Source: Microvelia longipes (taxonomy: Eukaryota > Arthropoda > Insecta > Hemiptera > Veliidae). From it: a stretch of DNA of 64,000 nt. The stretch covers positions 47,738,973 to 47,802,972 of the forward strand of contig JACMZG010001914.1 of assembly GCA_018340805.1 (NCBI GenBank). The letters run 5' to 3'. The notes under the pieces are model-generated. The model did not search any database. It was not told where the DNA came from and saw only the letters and a list, made by a program, of their open reading frames with translations. The translations under genes were made by a program, and so were the position numbers. This document shows positions 33,891 through 45,319 of the stretch, piece by piece (position 1 is the stretch's first letter; each line of letters starts with the position of its first letter).

Positions 33891-36270
33891 TGAACTGAGC
33901 CAAAAAGGCCCAAGAAGGGTTATGCCTAATAGTGCCCAAACTTACATTTTGAGGGGCTCAATGGGTGTGGTTCCTATAATGCTTCTCTCAAGGGTCTTAC
34001 GTTTATAGTAGTACTAATGATTATAGCAATCTTAATTTAATTTATTTAACTTTAATTTCATATTTAATAACATTAAATCAAATATTAATTATAGTTGTTG
34101 CGAGGAGCTAATAATGTCTAATTAAGCTCCACAATAAATAAAAAATGAATCAAATAATATTATTTTATTTAAATAAATTGAAATAAAGTAAAACTTAAGT
34201 TTATTAAATTAAATGAAATTTTCAACTAAACTATTTTATGTTTAATTTTTAGGGCCTTTTTGTACTGCTCTTGGACCTGGTCAAGTATATTAAGGGCTCC
34301 TTGAGGCCCCAGTCTTTTGTTTGGGACCTTTAAAGACCCAAGTATATAGAATGGGGGCCTTAAAAAACCCGAATTTAGGCAAAAATGAGAACATTTTTAA
34401 GTACCTTAAAACATTTGCCTATTTTTAAAATATTAAAAACTCTTAAAATAAAAATTGTAGAATTTTTTATTATTTTAAAATTGTAAAAACATAACCCTAG
34501 TTGAGTTTTGACACCTAAAATGTTAATCCTCCATTTAATTTATTATCTGTGAAGAAATGCTTTCCAAACATATCCTTTCTTCGTTGCTGGAAAACTTGAA
34601 AATTCCTTTGTTTTCCAACACAAAGACAATAACACAATCCCTTGTGTTCCAAATATCATGAGAAAATTGACAAAAGAAGGTAAGATTTTCAATAGGTTTA
34701 GAAGAAAGGAGATCTATACTATATATTAAGTATACCAGCCTCAATATTTAACTATCAAAACAATTTTTATTTGCATTTTAAAGAAAAGTCTTTCCATTTC
34801 TTTTTAAGGAAATTAGTCTTTTAAATCAAAATTTTATATTGAATCTTTTTATTAGTGAGTACCTTTTATCAATATACATACATATAAAACATTTTATTTT
34901 ATTTATTAAGAGACTAAAGTGACATAAGTTGTTGATAAGTAAAATCAAAATTTAGTTGTTATAATTTAAGTATTTCGAAGAATCGGTAAATTTAAATTGT
35001 GAAATAAGTTACTAGTTGTCAATATTAACTTTTTTACTGTATTGATTATTTTTAATATCCATTCAATTTAATCCTATTATCTATTAACATATATAACCCT
35101 TATACTTACTTATAAGAATTACTTTTAGACAATAGGAAAATGAGGAAACTACACTAGGTATGGAAATCTACAATAGGTATCTAAATCTCTGAGCAGAACA
35201 AATAGCGGAGTCTTTACTTTTGTTCGCGTCGTCAAAACCAGTCGTTGTTTTTGGAGGCATAAATCCTTTTTTGTTTGCTGAGGAAATGTCGTTGCTTTTC
35301 TCTTCACCCTTATTTATGTCTGAGGATTACCAAGTAAAGTATTTCCCCAAGTTCAAGTTTACAGAATTTACAAAGATGTGTTTGAACAAGTCGACAAAGT
35401 TGAGTTGAATGAAGACAACAAGAGGGAGGTTTCTTTGAACATAAAGTATTATACTTAGAATTTACTATGCCAGACTTTTTTAATGCGCTCAATACACTCT
35501 GTTTAGACTTGTAACAAATATTAATGTTCGATAATAGTCTAAACAAAAGACTAAGATTTTTTATTATAAAAATTGGGTACAGTGTATCACTGTACTTTTG
35601 CTCATAACGCGGACTTAGCTTTGCTCGTCCTCAGAATGTCATGACTACACAAAGCTTGAGGTAGTATTACTTTGGTCTAACTACGCTTGACTGCGTATTA
35701 AAATGGTTATCCAAAGTTTAGGATGTAATGACAAATGTTATGACAAATTGGTACGTTAGTACGCTGTGGATTACTCATAACATCAAACTAACAAATTCCG
35801 TCTTTCCCACAAGAATATCTATATTTAAATAGCAGAGCCGGCTTTCGGCTTTCGCAATCAACTGTGCCGGAAAGGTGAGTCTTTATATGCTGTCCGAAAT
35901 CTCCGTTAAGGGCTTGGAGCAGACTGTTTGTCCAAATACTAAGTGAGTATCAAAACTGCCTCAGTATCTCATTACCTTTGAATGACAAAAATATGAAATT
36001 CAGTAGATTTGGTCAGCTCAACAAGATCTTTTAGTTGCTATTAAAATGATATTTTTGTATGTCCTTAATAAAAAGATACGAGAGAGTGTAAATAGCTTCG
36101 AGATGCTTCCAGTAAAGAATGGTACGACAGTGACCATTTGACTTAACAGGGGCACAACCGTGCCCCCAGATAAAAATTATCAAAAAAGAATAATCTCTTT
36201 CTTTTCTTCTTGAGACCACCCTCAAATCGTAATTTTTACGCGAGCTTTGTCTTAAAAAAATGAAAAACTC
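33891..36270. other. Intergenic DNA; one coding-like relic
   Basis: At 35217-35456 two overlapping + frames, PLFMSEDYQVKYFPKFKF and then VYRIYKDVFEQVDKVELNED, would make a continuous acidic peptide if one frameshift were allowed. They may be a pseudogene fragment of unknown origin. A short minus-strand family A piece is at about 35595-35645. Confidence 0.25.
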
Positions 36271-36600
36271 GTATATAATGTTTTGTCACAACAATTAATG
36301 AAAAATTTTTGAATAATGCTTTGCCACGACTATTAATTAAAATTTCTGGAATAAGCTTTGTCATAATAGTTTTAAAATTATTTAATAAAGCATCGTCATA
36401 ATAATTAATAAAAATGTTTAAACATCTTTTTTCGCAAAACTTATTGAAAAATCTCAGTCTTAATCAAGGGGACTTTAGTTCTATAAAAAGTTTTAAAACC
36501 TTTTTCTAGTTCTATAAAACTTTTTATAGAACTAAAGTCAAGGGGAACTAAAGTCCCCTTGATCAAGCCTGAGATGGAGTTCTATAAACTTTCCAGTGCT
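36271..36600. repeat. 50-bp tandem repeats followed by nested inverted repeats
   Basis: Diverged units with CTTTGTCA-AATAATTAATG wording run 36275-36425. At 36470-36570 GGGGACTTTAGTTCTATAAA and its complement, with a second copy of AACTAAAGTCCCCTTGA, form overlapping hairpins. Confidence 0.65.
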
Positions 36601-37954
36601 ACAAAGAACAAACTATTATTGAAAAATGTTGATTAAACAATAAATTAATAAACAATTCTTGAATCAAGCTCTGTCTCAAAATTAAAGAAATTACTCAAAT
36701 GTTTCTTAAATTTTGAGACAGAAGGGTTTGATTGGAAGACTGATCGTAGAGATGGGTTATAAAAAGCGCTAGTTGTCTGCAAAAGATTTAGATGAAAATA
36801 ATGCTGAAAGAAAAACAAGGATTAATAGTCTCGTGAATCCTGTGGAAGGTTAGTTTCTATCTTTACTCCTGTACTGGGTTGATTTGTTGCTATTTTCTCT
36901 GACGAGATATTTTTCTTCAAAAAGTTAAAAGAAAAATCTTACTTTAAATTTTTTTCAAATTAATACTTTTAGTTAATATACATAGCTTATTTTTTCTTTG
37001 GAGATTGGCTGAATCAAAAAAATAAATGAAATTAATGAAAACATTATAGCGATTGTAAGGGGAGGCTAAAGCCCCCCCCCCCCTTAGAAATTTTTCTAAT
37101 TTTTATAAATGAATCTAAAATCTACTTTTTTAGATTCATTTTACTTAAAAGTTAAATAGGAAGATAAGTAATATTGGTTTATAGTAACAACGAAAAGATT
37201 AAATTATATCTTATTCAAATTACAGTATTATATATATATATAATATATATATTATATATATATATATATTATTATGATATTATATATATAGCATTATACT
37301 AGGCTTATACATTAGGATAGTAATATATAATATCCGTCAGTATTCCAATGTCTTTATCTAAATATCCGTTAGTTTTTAATGTAATAGGTATATTATAGTT
37401 TCAATAGCTCTAATGCAATAATATAAAGTAACTCCCGCAGTCCATCTAAAATACCTAAGTAGCTTTTAATAATATTAAAACTTGATATTAAGTTTCTACT
37501 TATAATATTGACTTGTCAATATTGACATTTCATATTATTAACTTAGTAGGGTCTCGATATCTCTCCATGTCTTGTTAATAACAAAATAAAGTATAAAAAC
37601 TTTATAAAATTTATAAATATATTTGTATTATTATTATTATTATTGCTGTGATTAAGTTTATGATCAATGGATTGGGTTGAGCTTAACCTAACTAAGTACT
37701 TATATAAAGGGACAGTGTTTTAGTAAGCATGAAACGTCTGGTGGGAAAGTCATATGAAAAGTGGAAACTAAGCTATTGTAAACAATGTTTATAATGTCAA
37801 CAGGGTAAATAGTGTATAGTCATCATCTCACTCTATGATAATGATGATCTTATCATTTGTCCAAACGATAAATAAAATAGGGTTTTAAATTGGCTGATGA
37901 CGCTGAAGTGTATTTCTTTAATAATTATTTTATTTGATATAAAAATAAATAAAA
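36601..37954. other. Intergenic DNA, no gene seen
   Basis: Contains a 12-C run at 37073-37084 and an interrupted TA run at 37224-37293. No gene was recognised. Confidence 0.5.
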
Positions 37955-39060
37955 ACATCGTGCACGGGGTACCTCGGAAATTTTTCTCTTCACATCGGAT
38001 TCGCTACGCTTACCTCCCAGCTACGGACTCGCTTCGCTCGTCCTCAGATATTAAATACATTCGCCACACCAGCAGTCACCCATCCAGGCACTGACTATGC
38101 TCGATACTGCTTAACTTTTATGATCCCCAAAAAATCATGGATATACTTGTTGTAATCAAGGTAAAGCGCAGGTGGAGTGTAGTGTAATATAATAAGCAAT
38201 ACGAAAAAGCCCCTCCACAAAGTTAATTTAAAAAAATTCAAAACCGGCTAATAACAAAATAATACATCTATATATTCTTCTCTCCGGTTAGTTTTATTTT
38301 AGCTTTAATTTCTTGTTTTTATACTATTTTTGTATGTTTTGTCATATTTTTTTTTATTCTTCTTTTTAGTGTTTTCTAGTCTCTTTTACTTTTTGTTTTT
38401 AGGCACTGATGATGAGCGTTTAGGTTGATAGCCGGTTTTGAATTTTAGTAAATTAACTTTGTGGAGAGGCTTTTTCGTATTGATTATTATACTTGTTGTA
38501 TTTAAACGAAACTTAGTGTACTTAATACGTAAAGGTAACAAATAAGTACATTACTTGTGAGTTTTACACTTCTTGTAAAATTCAGTACTTCGATTACACT
38601 TATACCAAATTTCAACTTAATTGAATTCTTCGATGTTTTACAATTTTTTAAAACACTCAAGTAATTTGATAAAAACTTAACTGATGCTGATAATGAAATG
38701 AAACTTAACACATATTTTACTCTTATACATGGCTACATGCGTGCTTAATCGCAAATTGTTTTTGTTTATGGCTTTTCGAAGTTTTTGCTGAGTAATTATT
38801 GCGGGTTAATGACGTCGTAGAAATTATTTTCCGAATTTCACAATAAAGTTTTAAACTTTATTGCATAAATACCCTGGGAGCTACGATAATAACAGACACA
38901 CACACAGATAAACAACTTAGTGAAAACCACTCAGGAAATCTTAAAAACACCTGAAATTTATAATTCCGGTGGCATCCCGGTTTCGTATTTTTCCGCACAC
39001 ACAATGCTTTTCATTCATACCTACGTTATACATGCGGAAAAGTAATAAAAAGTATAAATA
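37955..39060 (-). mobile_element. Family A repeat, minus-strand copy split by fold-back element 2
   Basis: Order on the minus strand: head TTACTTTTCCGCATGTATAA (about 39045), ACGAAACCGGGATGCCACCG, TTTCAGGTGTTTTTAAGA, GTAGCTCCCAGGGTATTTAT, AATTACTCAGCAAAAACTTC. It then continues past 38155-38487 into AAGTATATCCATGATTTTTT, GGACGAGCGAAGCGAGTCCG and CCGAGGTACCCCGTGCA at about 37965. With the insertion removed it is as complete as 8659-9415. Confidence 0.78.
38155..38487 (+). mobile_element. Fold-back retroelement 2 (Penelope-like?) with 13-bp target duplication
   Basis: It is flanked by TATACTTGTTGTA at 38142-38154 and 38488-38500. Uninterrupted family A copies show the same site once, which proves the insertion. 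Arms of about 60 bp (38189-38246 and 38428-38487, AAAGCCCCTCCACAAAGTTA and complement) are inverted. Before the right arm is GGCACTGATGATGAGCGTTT, the same motif as in element 1, but the GAAA of the ribozyme-like core is changed to GATA. About 34 bp precede the left arm, as in element 1. Confidence 0.72.
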
Positions 39061-39134
39061 GAATAATAAACAAAGTAACAATAGAAACAAAACGAATAAA
39101 TCTTTAATAAGAAAAAGGATACCAAGGAACGCGG

Positions 39135-39200
39135 GACTTGTGCCTGTGTAACCTCGTTGAAACCTCCTCCAAGAGTGAGTTAAGGTTATAAATTAAATGT
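39135..39200 (-). repeat. Family D fragment
   Basis: The minus strand reads CCTTAACTCACTCTTGGAGG, AGGTTTCAACGAGGTTACAC, as in the tandem array 41985-42826. Confidence 0.65.
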
Positions 39201-39755
39201 TAATTTAATTTAAATTATTTAAAAATAACTTTTAATGTTATTTAAAATTAACAGTTTTTTTAGTTAATTCTGGACTGTTTTAAAAATTAATCAAGGCATT
39301 CATAAATTGCCTACAATTTTAATTGGTATAAATTGGTTAAAGGAAAGCTAATTATCCTTTTTCATTTTTTTAGCGGTCGGGAAAAAAGTGGAGGGTAAAT
39401 AATAATTACCGATGTATTAATAACATTTTTATTGGTTACTAATTAAACATTTAATTATATAAACGCGATACCTTTTATAATAATAACAGTTATATAACCT
39501 TCAATACTTAGTCTAGCGATTTTTTTATTGTAAAATGGCTACAGAAATTGTTTTTGTATTACGCAGATTGAGATTAACGATAAAAAAAATATTTCTCTTT
39601 AAATAAATTTCTACAAAAATAAAATTACAAATTATATAAATGAAATAATTTATATTAATCGTTTGTGCTGCAAAAACTTGAGGGTGGTGTGCGGCCCTGA
39701 AGTTTTGTCTATATTTTTGACTGAACACTATGTCAAATACATTTACAGTCGAAAA

Positions 39756-40473
39756 CATGGATGTTGAATAAAGGGGATGACGCACTAAGTCGAATTGCCA
39801 TTCAACAAAGTGACCTCATCGAAAATCAAAACGTAAAGAAGAATTCAGCACGAAACACACGTCAAAAACCAACTGCACATGCTTGGCACGAACTGCGCGT
39901 GCTTATGATTCTTATAATAGCGCAGGTCTTCAAAATTAGAGACAAACTTAACTCTCAATGGGTTTCCCATTGTTTTGCTTGCAAAGGTTATAAACAAATA
40001 GAAAAAAGTTCATACTTTTTAACTGTTTTTTGTTAATATTGCTTAAAATTAACAACATTAAAGAAAATTAAGAACATTACAACCAAAATTGAATCTTGAA
40101 AACTAGCAAAACATTTCACTAGGCTAAAAAAAGACAAAATATTAACACATTTAACTTACTCTCTACGAGAAGTAAACGGTAAAGCTTTAATTACTCTCAC
40201 TAAAGTGGCTACCTAGAGTCCAAAATGTAAAATATAAGTACAAATGATTTGACAAGCACCAAATGTAACAATAACGAAAGCACTGAAGAAAGTTGAGAAG
40301 GGAACTCGACAACCAAGAATTGTATAACAACTTAGCTGCATAACCTGCGTTTGGCGCCTTTTTTAATTATAACCGATGGAAAGGTAAGTCTGCTCCTATT
40401 TCTCTATCTCATACAACTTCCATGGGGTCAGAAATATTCCTTAATGCGTCATCACCTTTATTCAACATCCTTG
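39756..40473 (+). mobile_element. hAT-type MITE, full copy with perfect 8-bp duplication
   Basis: Inverted ends of about 32 bp: GGATGTTGAATAAAGGgGAT with GACGCACTAAG at the left, and the complement of GGATGTTGAATAAAGGtGAT with GACGCATTAAG at the right. GTCGAAAA flanks both sides (39748-39755, 40474-40481), the 8-bp duplication expected of hAT. A reading frame begins inside the left end (39761 on, with GDDALSR) and is matched for about 30 residues in the 60263-60783 copy, but it shifts soon after. No transposase was seen. Confidence 0.85.
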
Positions 40474-40481
40474 GTCGAAAA

Positions 40482-41472
40482 TAATCAATAAAGTTATTAC
40501 AAACAAATATTTATGTTATGAAATTTTATATACCTACGGCTGCAAAATTCTATTTTGCAGCCTAGTAGCATAATATACTATTATATAACTATAAGGCTGC
40601 AAAATTATTCATTACTAAAAGCAGTTATTACTCTGCAAAAAGTAATTTTACCAACACTGTCAACAGTAAATTTAAAAATATTATGGAATTTCTTGGTAAT
40701 ACTCAACCTCCTAGGGAGTTATGGTACATTTAAATAGTATGGTATCAAATCAAAACACCCTATAATACGACACACGGCTAAAGTCAATTGACAGCGTGGG
40801 AAAATAATGCGAGGGAGCCAATGAGGTTAGTCCTGGATGTTAAACCAAGCCCTTAATTTCAAATCAGGCCAATCTTATTAATACCTCAACACTAATTTAC
40901 TGCATCGGATCCGCCTCTACAGGCAAATCGCTATTTACTTGACTCGGATTCGCCTCGTCAGCTAAATAGGTTACTTACTAGCTTCACTTACTGCTTACTT
41001 ACTTACTTGCGCCTCGGCGGGTAATTTACATATCCTACCCTCTCCTAGCCTAAACCTTGTCTGGAAAATTTAATTTTGCTGCTTTGCTGCATAATATACT
41101 ATTACAGTAAAGTATTGCATTCATTTATTCATAAAATTTATTTTCAAGTTTTCCCGTCTAACCACTGGTTACAACGAGGTTAATGAAGCGTTAACCTTGT
41201 CATTATGACCGAAATGAAAATGAGATGAAAACTACCATGACCTTACAATTATAAAGCACATACATACAAACTCCCTCTCATAACTCAAATGGAGTTATGA
41301 GAAAAACTTTTCATCAAAACTCAAAACTTATCAGAGACTATTAAAGATAAAAACTGAGTGTATGACATGGACTGCGAAACCGTAACAGTTCATGTTATGC
41401 AAAATTTCGAGAGCATATGTTGTATCATTTTAACAACAGTGATGGCTCTACACTCGCAGCCATAGAGACATT
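40482..41472. other. Intergenic DNA with small palindromes
   Basis: GGCTGCAAAATTCTATTTTG and its complement form a perfect 25-bp palindrome at 40537-40562. CTGCAAAA/GCATAATATACTATTA wording repeats near 40565 and 41085. No gene was seen. Confidence 0.5.
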
Positions 41473-41474
41473 TA

Positions 41475-41968
41475 GTACGTTCACACACACTTTAGATCCG
41501 CGGATTGTATAGAATACGATCTCTCAATACAGTAATATTAGCTGTATGAACCATGCGGAGGGGATCCAATCGCATACGCTAGAACTACGGAGATAGAATC
41601 TAATTTGATCCCCCGATACGATGTATGCACCTTTCTAGACGATCGTATTTAACGGATAATAACCTTCTCGTCGAACTTTTATTTCACTTCTATATAACCG
41701 TTTTTGATCAAATAACTTTTGGAATATTATTTTTTTTAGTGTAACTTTATTATTATGCAAAGAAATCACAATTTAATTAAATATATTTTTTGTTTTAAAC
41801 ATTCTTATAACCAAAAGTGAACCTTCACTATTGAAGAGGTGGTATCAGTTATCACGTAATCTCACTCAATCGAATAAAACAAATACGCTGTAAGAACCGT
41901 GAAGTTAGTTGACCGTATTGCATACGTATGCAATACGATCACCTGTTAAATACGCTGTGTGTACGTAG
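41475..41968 (+). mobile_element. TA-flanked MITE, full copy (494 bp)
   Basis: TA lies on both sides (41473-41474, 41969-41970). Tips are GTACGTTCACACACAC and, inverted, CTACGTACACACAGCG. The TA duplication fits Tc1/mariner-type or related transposases, but the tip does not identify one. The internal GTATTGCATACGTATGCAATAC (41920-41941) is a palindrome. Other copies are at 278-725 and 63400-63655. Confidence 0.82.
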
Positions 41969-41984
41969 TAATTATTACTAGAGG

Positions 41985-42826
41985 AGCCCTACTTTGAAAC
42001 ATCGAAAAAGGGCCCTTTTGTCAAAACATAAAAGGGTTGAATTTTGAAACATCGAAAAAGTAACCTGGCTACCTTCGCTTATAAATATAATCAATTAATC
42101 AGTACAAAATTACAATAACTTATATAGTTAAAAATATAAATCAAAACACTAACAATGCGCAGAAAACCCGAAATAAATTTATCAATTATAACATTAACTC
42201 TCTCTTGAAGGAGGTTTCAATGAGGTTACACAGAGCCCCTTAGAGCCACAAAAAGATGTTTCAGACCTCTCATTGTATTGAGATGCCTGAAACATATGCC
42301 CCCTCTAGTATATATCTCTATGAACTATAATCAAATAAACACAAAGATATATTATTACTAGAGGGGTCCTATTGGTTGAATTTTGAAACATCGAAAAAAT
42401 AACCTGATCACCATCGACTGTCAATAATCAAATGAGCGAAAAACATTACAGTGAATTATATAGTAGAGCGCTGAAAATTGATTTATTGTAACCTTAACTT
42501 ACTATTAAAAGAGGTTTTGATGAGGTTATACAGAGCCAGAATGATGTTTCAGGACTTTTAATGTATTGAGATAGGTTATGCCCCCTCTAGTATATATCTC
42601 TATGGATAAACAGAACAAAATCTCAGTGACATATAGTAAAACGCTGAAAATATAATTTAAAACACAAAAAATGTTCAGGAAGCTGAAAACAATTGATTCA
42701 TTATAACCTTAACTTACTCTTAGAAGAGGTTTCAATGAGGTTACACAGAGCCCCTAAATGATGTTTCAGGACTCTTAATATATTGAGATAGGTTATGCCC
42801 CCTCTAGTATATATCTCTATCCTCGC
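41985..42826. repeat. Family D tandem array, three units of 220-330 bp
   Basis: Each unit ends with GCCCCCTCTAGTATATATCTC (at about 42298, 42577, 42797) and contains TTGAATTTTGAAACATCGAA or a shortened form, CCTTAACTTACT, GAGGTTACACAGAGCC and GATGTTTCAGGAC. Units differ by deletions in their first half. A solitary piece lies at 39135-39200, so the sequence is also dispersed. Confidence 0.85.
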
Positions 42827-43650
42827 AGAAAAATTTAAAGAACCTAATTTTGTTTTTTAACCTTGAAAAAAAAACTTTTTAAAAAACAATTTAAATCCAT
42901 CTAAAGTATAACTTTTAATTTCTGATAATTATTAAACTTGTTTAACAATAATGGATATAAAGGATTAAAACTCTAAACTATCAAATTGGAATGCATGTTA
43001 TAACTTCTTATAATCATGTTCGATCACTCTTTTTGAATATTCATAAAAAAGTTATAATAGGTTAATAAATAACAAAAAAAAATAGGTTAATGTATTACTA
43101 GTTATTTGTTGTTTACATCATATTTTTGAAGTTGTTTACAATTTAATTACTCAAAATTATCATTATTATGAGCTATTAATGATAGACATAAGTTACATGA
43201 ACTTACGTAACTTAATCTAAATATTTCGGTGTAGACAAAACACACCGGAATACGTATTCACTCAATACCGTGAAAACAAATTTAACACCAATATTCTTTT
43301 TATTATGAAAAATTATCACATATTTCATTAGAAATAATGTCTATTTTTTAAGATTTTAGTCGACGTATATACCAAACTAACTAGAAATAAAACCTGATAA
43401 ATAAACAGAAGTTGACAATACTAATAATAATAATAATAATTTAATTTTTTTTTTTATTACTTAAATTAAAAATCATCTTTAATTGTTTATTAATATTTAC
43501 AAAAAAAAATCAAAATATTGTGTGTTATTTATTATTATTTCTAAGTGTAAGTAGTGAAATACGATTTAGTTAATATTAAATGATTTAATAATTGACATAT
43601 AAAACATTAAGACATATTGTTTTATGAGAGGTAAGTTTAGCTTATTGTAA
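42827..43650. other. AT-rich region upstream of Dok-7
   Basis: Contains an AAT run at 43424-43440 and poly-T/A tracts. No gene was seen. AGAGGTAAGTTTAGC at 43627 looks like a splice donor, but no exon could be supported before it. Confidence 0.45.
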
Positions 43651-43699
43651 AATCCGCTAGGAAGCGCCAGCGACATTACTCCCTTCAAAACAAAACTAA

Positions 43700-43740
43700 G
43701 CACATCAGTTGCGCTGAGCTCTTCGTTGAGTGAGGGTCGA
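43700..43740 (+). promoter_or_regulatory. Possible TATA-less core promoter of Dok-7
   Basis: A locally GC-richer patch (43660-43745) contains CATCAGTT, a fit to the arthropod initiator TCAGTY with A at 43707. GGTCG at 43735-43739 resembles a downstream promoter element, one base off the usual spacing. It lies about 225 bp before the start codon. Position and motifs are suggestive only; cap-site data would decide. Confidence 0.3.
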
Positions 43741-43932
43741 TGCGTTCCATTTTAAATAATTTACGAAAATTATAGTTGTGTAATTAATTTTTAATTTTTT
43801 CATTATTAAAAAATGTTTCAAATCTTTTTAGCTCTATTAATTTTTAAATATTAATATAATAAGGTTGTGTAATTATGTAAATAGTTAATTTGTTGTGAAA
43901 TCTTTGTTTGTGCGCTTAATTTTAGTTTAAAA

Positions 43933-43989
43933 ATGAGCGACAGCAACACTGTTATCGAAGGCACTGTTAAATTTAGAGATGGCAAAAAG
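43933..43989 (+). CDS. Dok7: Dok-7 orthologue, coding exon 1
   Basis: It encodes 19 residues, MSDSNTVIEGTVKFRDGKK, and ends at a strong donor (AAG|GTATGT) in phase 0. Joined to 58806-58851 it gives the conserved beginning of Dok-7, where the vertebrate protein reads VEGQVKLRDGKKWKSRW. This is the first strand of the N-terminal PH domain. Known role of the family: Dok-7 is a cytoplasmic adaptor with PH and PTB domains that binds and activates the receptor kinase MuSK at the neuromuscular junction; the invertebrate role is less clear. The start is favoured by the AAAATG context, the family's start position and an in-frame stop not far upstream. No alternative Met lies in the exon. The 3' part of the gene is outside the window. 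Confidence 0.88.
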
Positions 43990-44710
43990 GTATGTACTTT
44001 TATTTATTAATAATTTAGTTTTTAAATATTTATTATTAATAAAAAATGCTAAGCAACTATGTAATTATTGTTGTCTAGTTATGCTTCCATGTTTTTCTTT
44101 TACTTATTTATAAATTTCGTATCAACATTGAACTTACCTGCATAGCTGTGATCGTTAATCACGCGATTTCGACATCTAAGGTCCATGAGCTCGCAGCCAG
44201 AGTTAATAAACATGCTCTCAATTTATATTACTAGTATTAACGTTAAAAAGAAGTCGCCAACTCTAATAATATTTAAAGCATAGTAGATGCCCACCTGATA
44301 TTGTTCCTATAGGGTGAAGTACCCTGATGGCTAAGACCCTGAAGCGGACATGTTTTATTGTATTGGTATTTTTTGAAGTTGATACATTTTAAGGAGCCTT
44401 GTTGAATCGTTTCATCTGTTTTAATGCGATCAACTTATGGTGATAAATACTCGCGACAAATATTTGTTTGTTACTTAGCGTTTTTACTGTTAAGGTTTAG
44501 TCTAAGTTTATTGTTTATCTTTACTTTATCTCTTTCACTTTTCTTTATTGATGTCTTTATACAGTTTTTTACCCGTCTAATTAACTGTATAAATTAACTA
44601 GTTTGATTAATCTGGTTATTTCCAATGCCAAAAACCATGCTTTTATATTTTGACTTATTTATACGGTAGATTTATGGAAAACTTTTACTTTCATAATCAT
44701 AATAGTTATT

Positions 44711-44825
44711 TATGCCATAAGGCTGAGAAGTGTGTCTTTATGTCACGGCAATTAGATTTACCGACGAGCGAAGCGAGTCGGGAAAAATTGCCAAGACATA
44801 AAGACATTTTCAGCCGGATGGCATA
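44711..44825. repeat. 115-bp fold-back hairpin
   Basis: The left arm TATGCCATAAGGCTGA with GTCTTTATGTC and GGCAATT pairs with AATTGCC, GACATAAAGAC and TCAGCCGGATGGCATA on the right, a stem of about 45 bp with few mismatches. The loop itself holds CCGAC ... GTCGG around GAGCGAAGCGA, the motif that marks family A. It may be a tiny MITE or a transcribed hairpin, being in the sense strand of an intron. Confidence 0.82.
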
Positions 44826-45319
44826 CACTATTTTTTTGAGGTAGCACTCATTAAATAAACTGCGCTATATACTTAATTGAAAAAACAAACAAACGTCCAA
44901 TTAACTCCATATTATCGTCGTCATTGAATCCATCTATAGCTTCACACTTTTACTCAAAAATGTAAAAGCTTTACAAATAAACACACAAAAATTGTCAATT
45001 AGTTAGAACACCTTTTAAAAACGAAAAAAATTAGTCTACGAACAAAAACAGAAACAAAATGAACTTTTTAAAGAAACCTCATGAAGATTTAAAACATTAA
45101 TTTTTGAACACGCTACATTACAGTAATGGCGGCAACATATGAATTACTTTTACGTCCTAGGAGTTTTTTTATACATTCATTATTGTCCTCGGAGGTGAAA
45201 AATACTAAATAACCTCCTATAACAATAATGATTGGCTTCTCATCCTAAAAACGGTCCAATAAAGTGCTCAATTACGTACTACCTCAAAAAATAAGTATTT
45301 ATTATAGTCATTTATCCGT

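Noticed and set aside
44836..44850. let-7-like seed TGAGGTAG next to the fold-back hairpin
   Set aside because: The bases after the seed do not continue the let-7 mature sequence, and the seed lies outside the stem.
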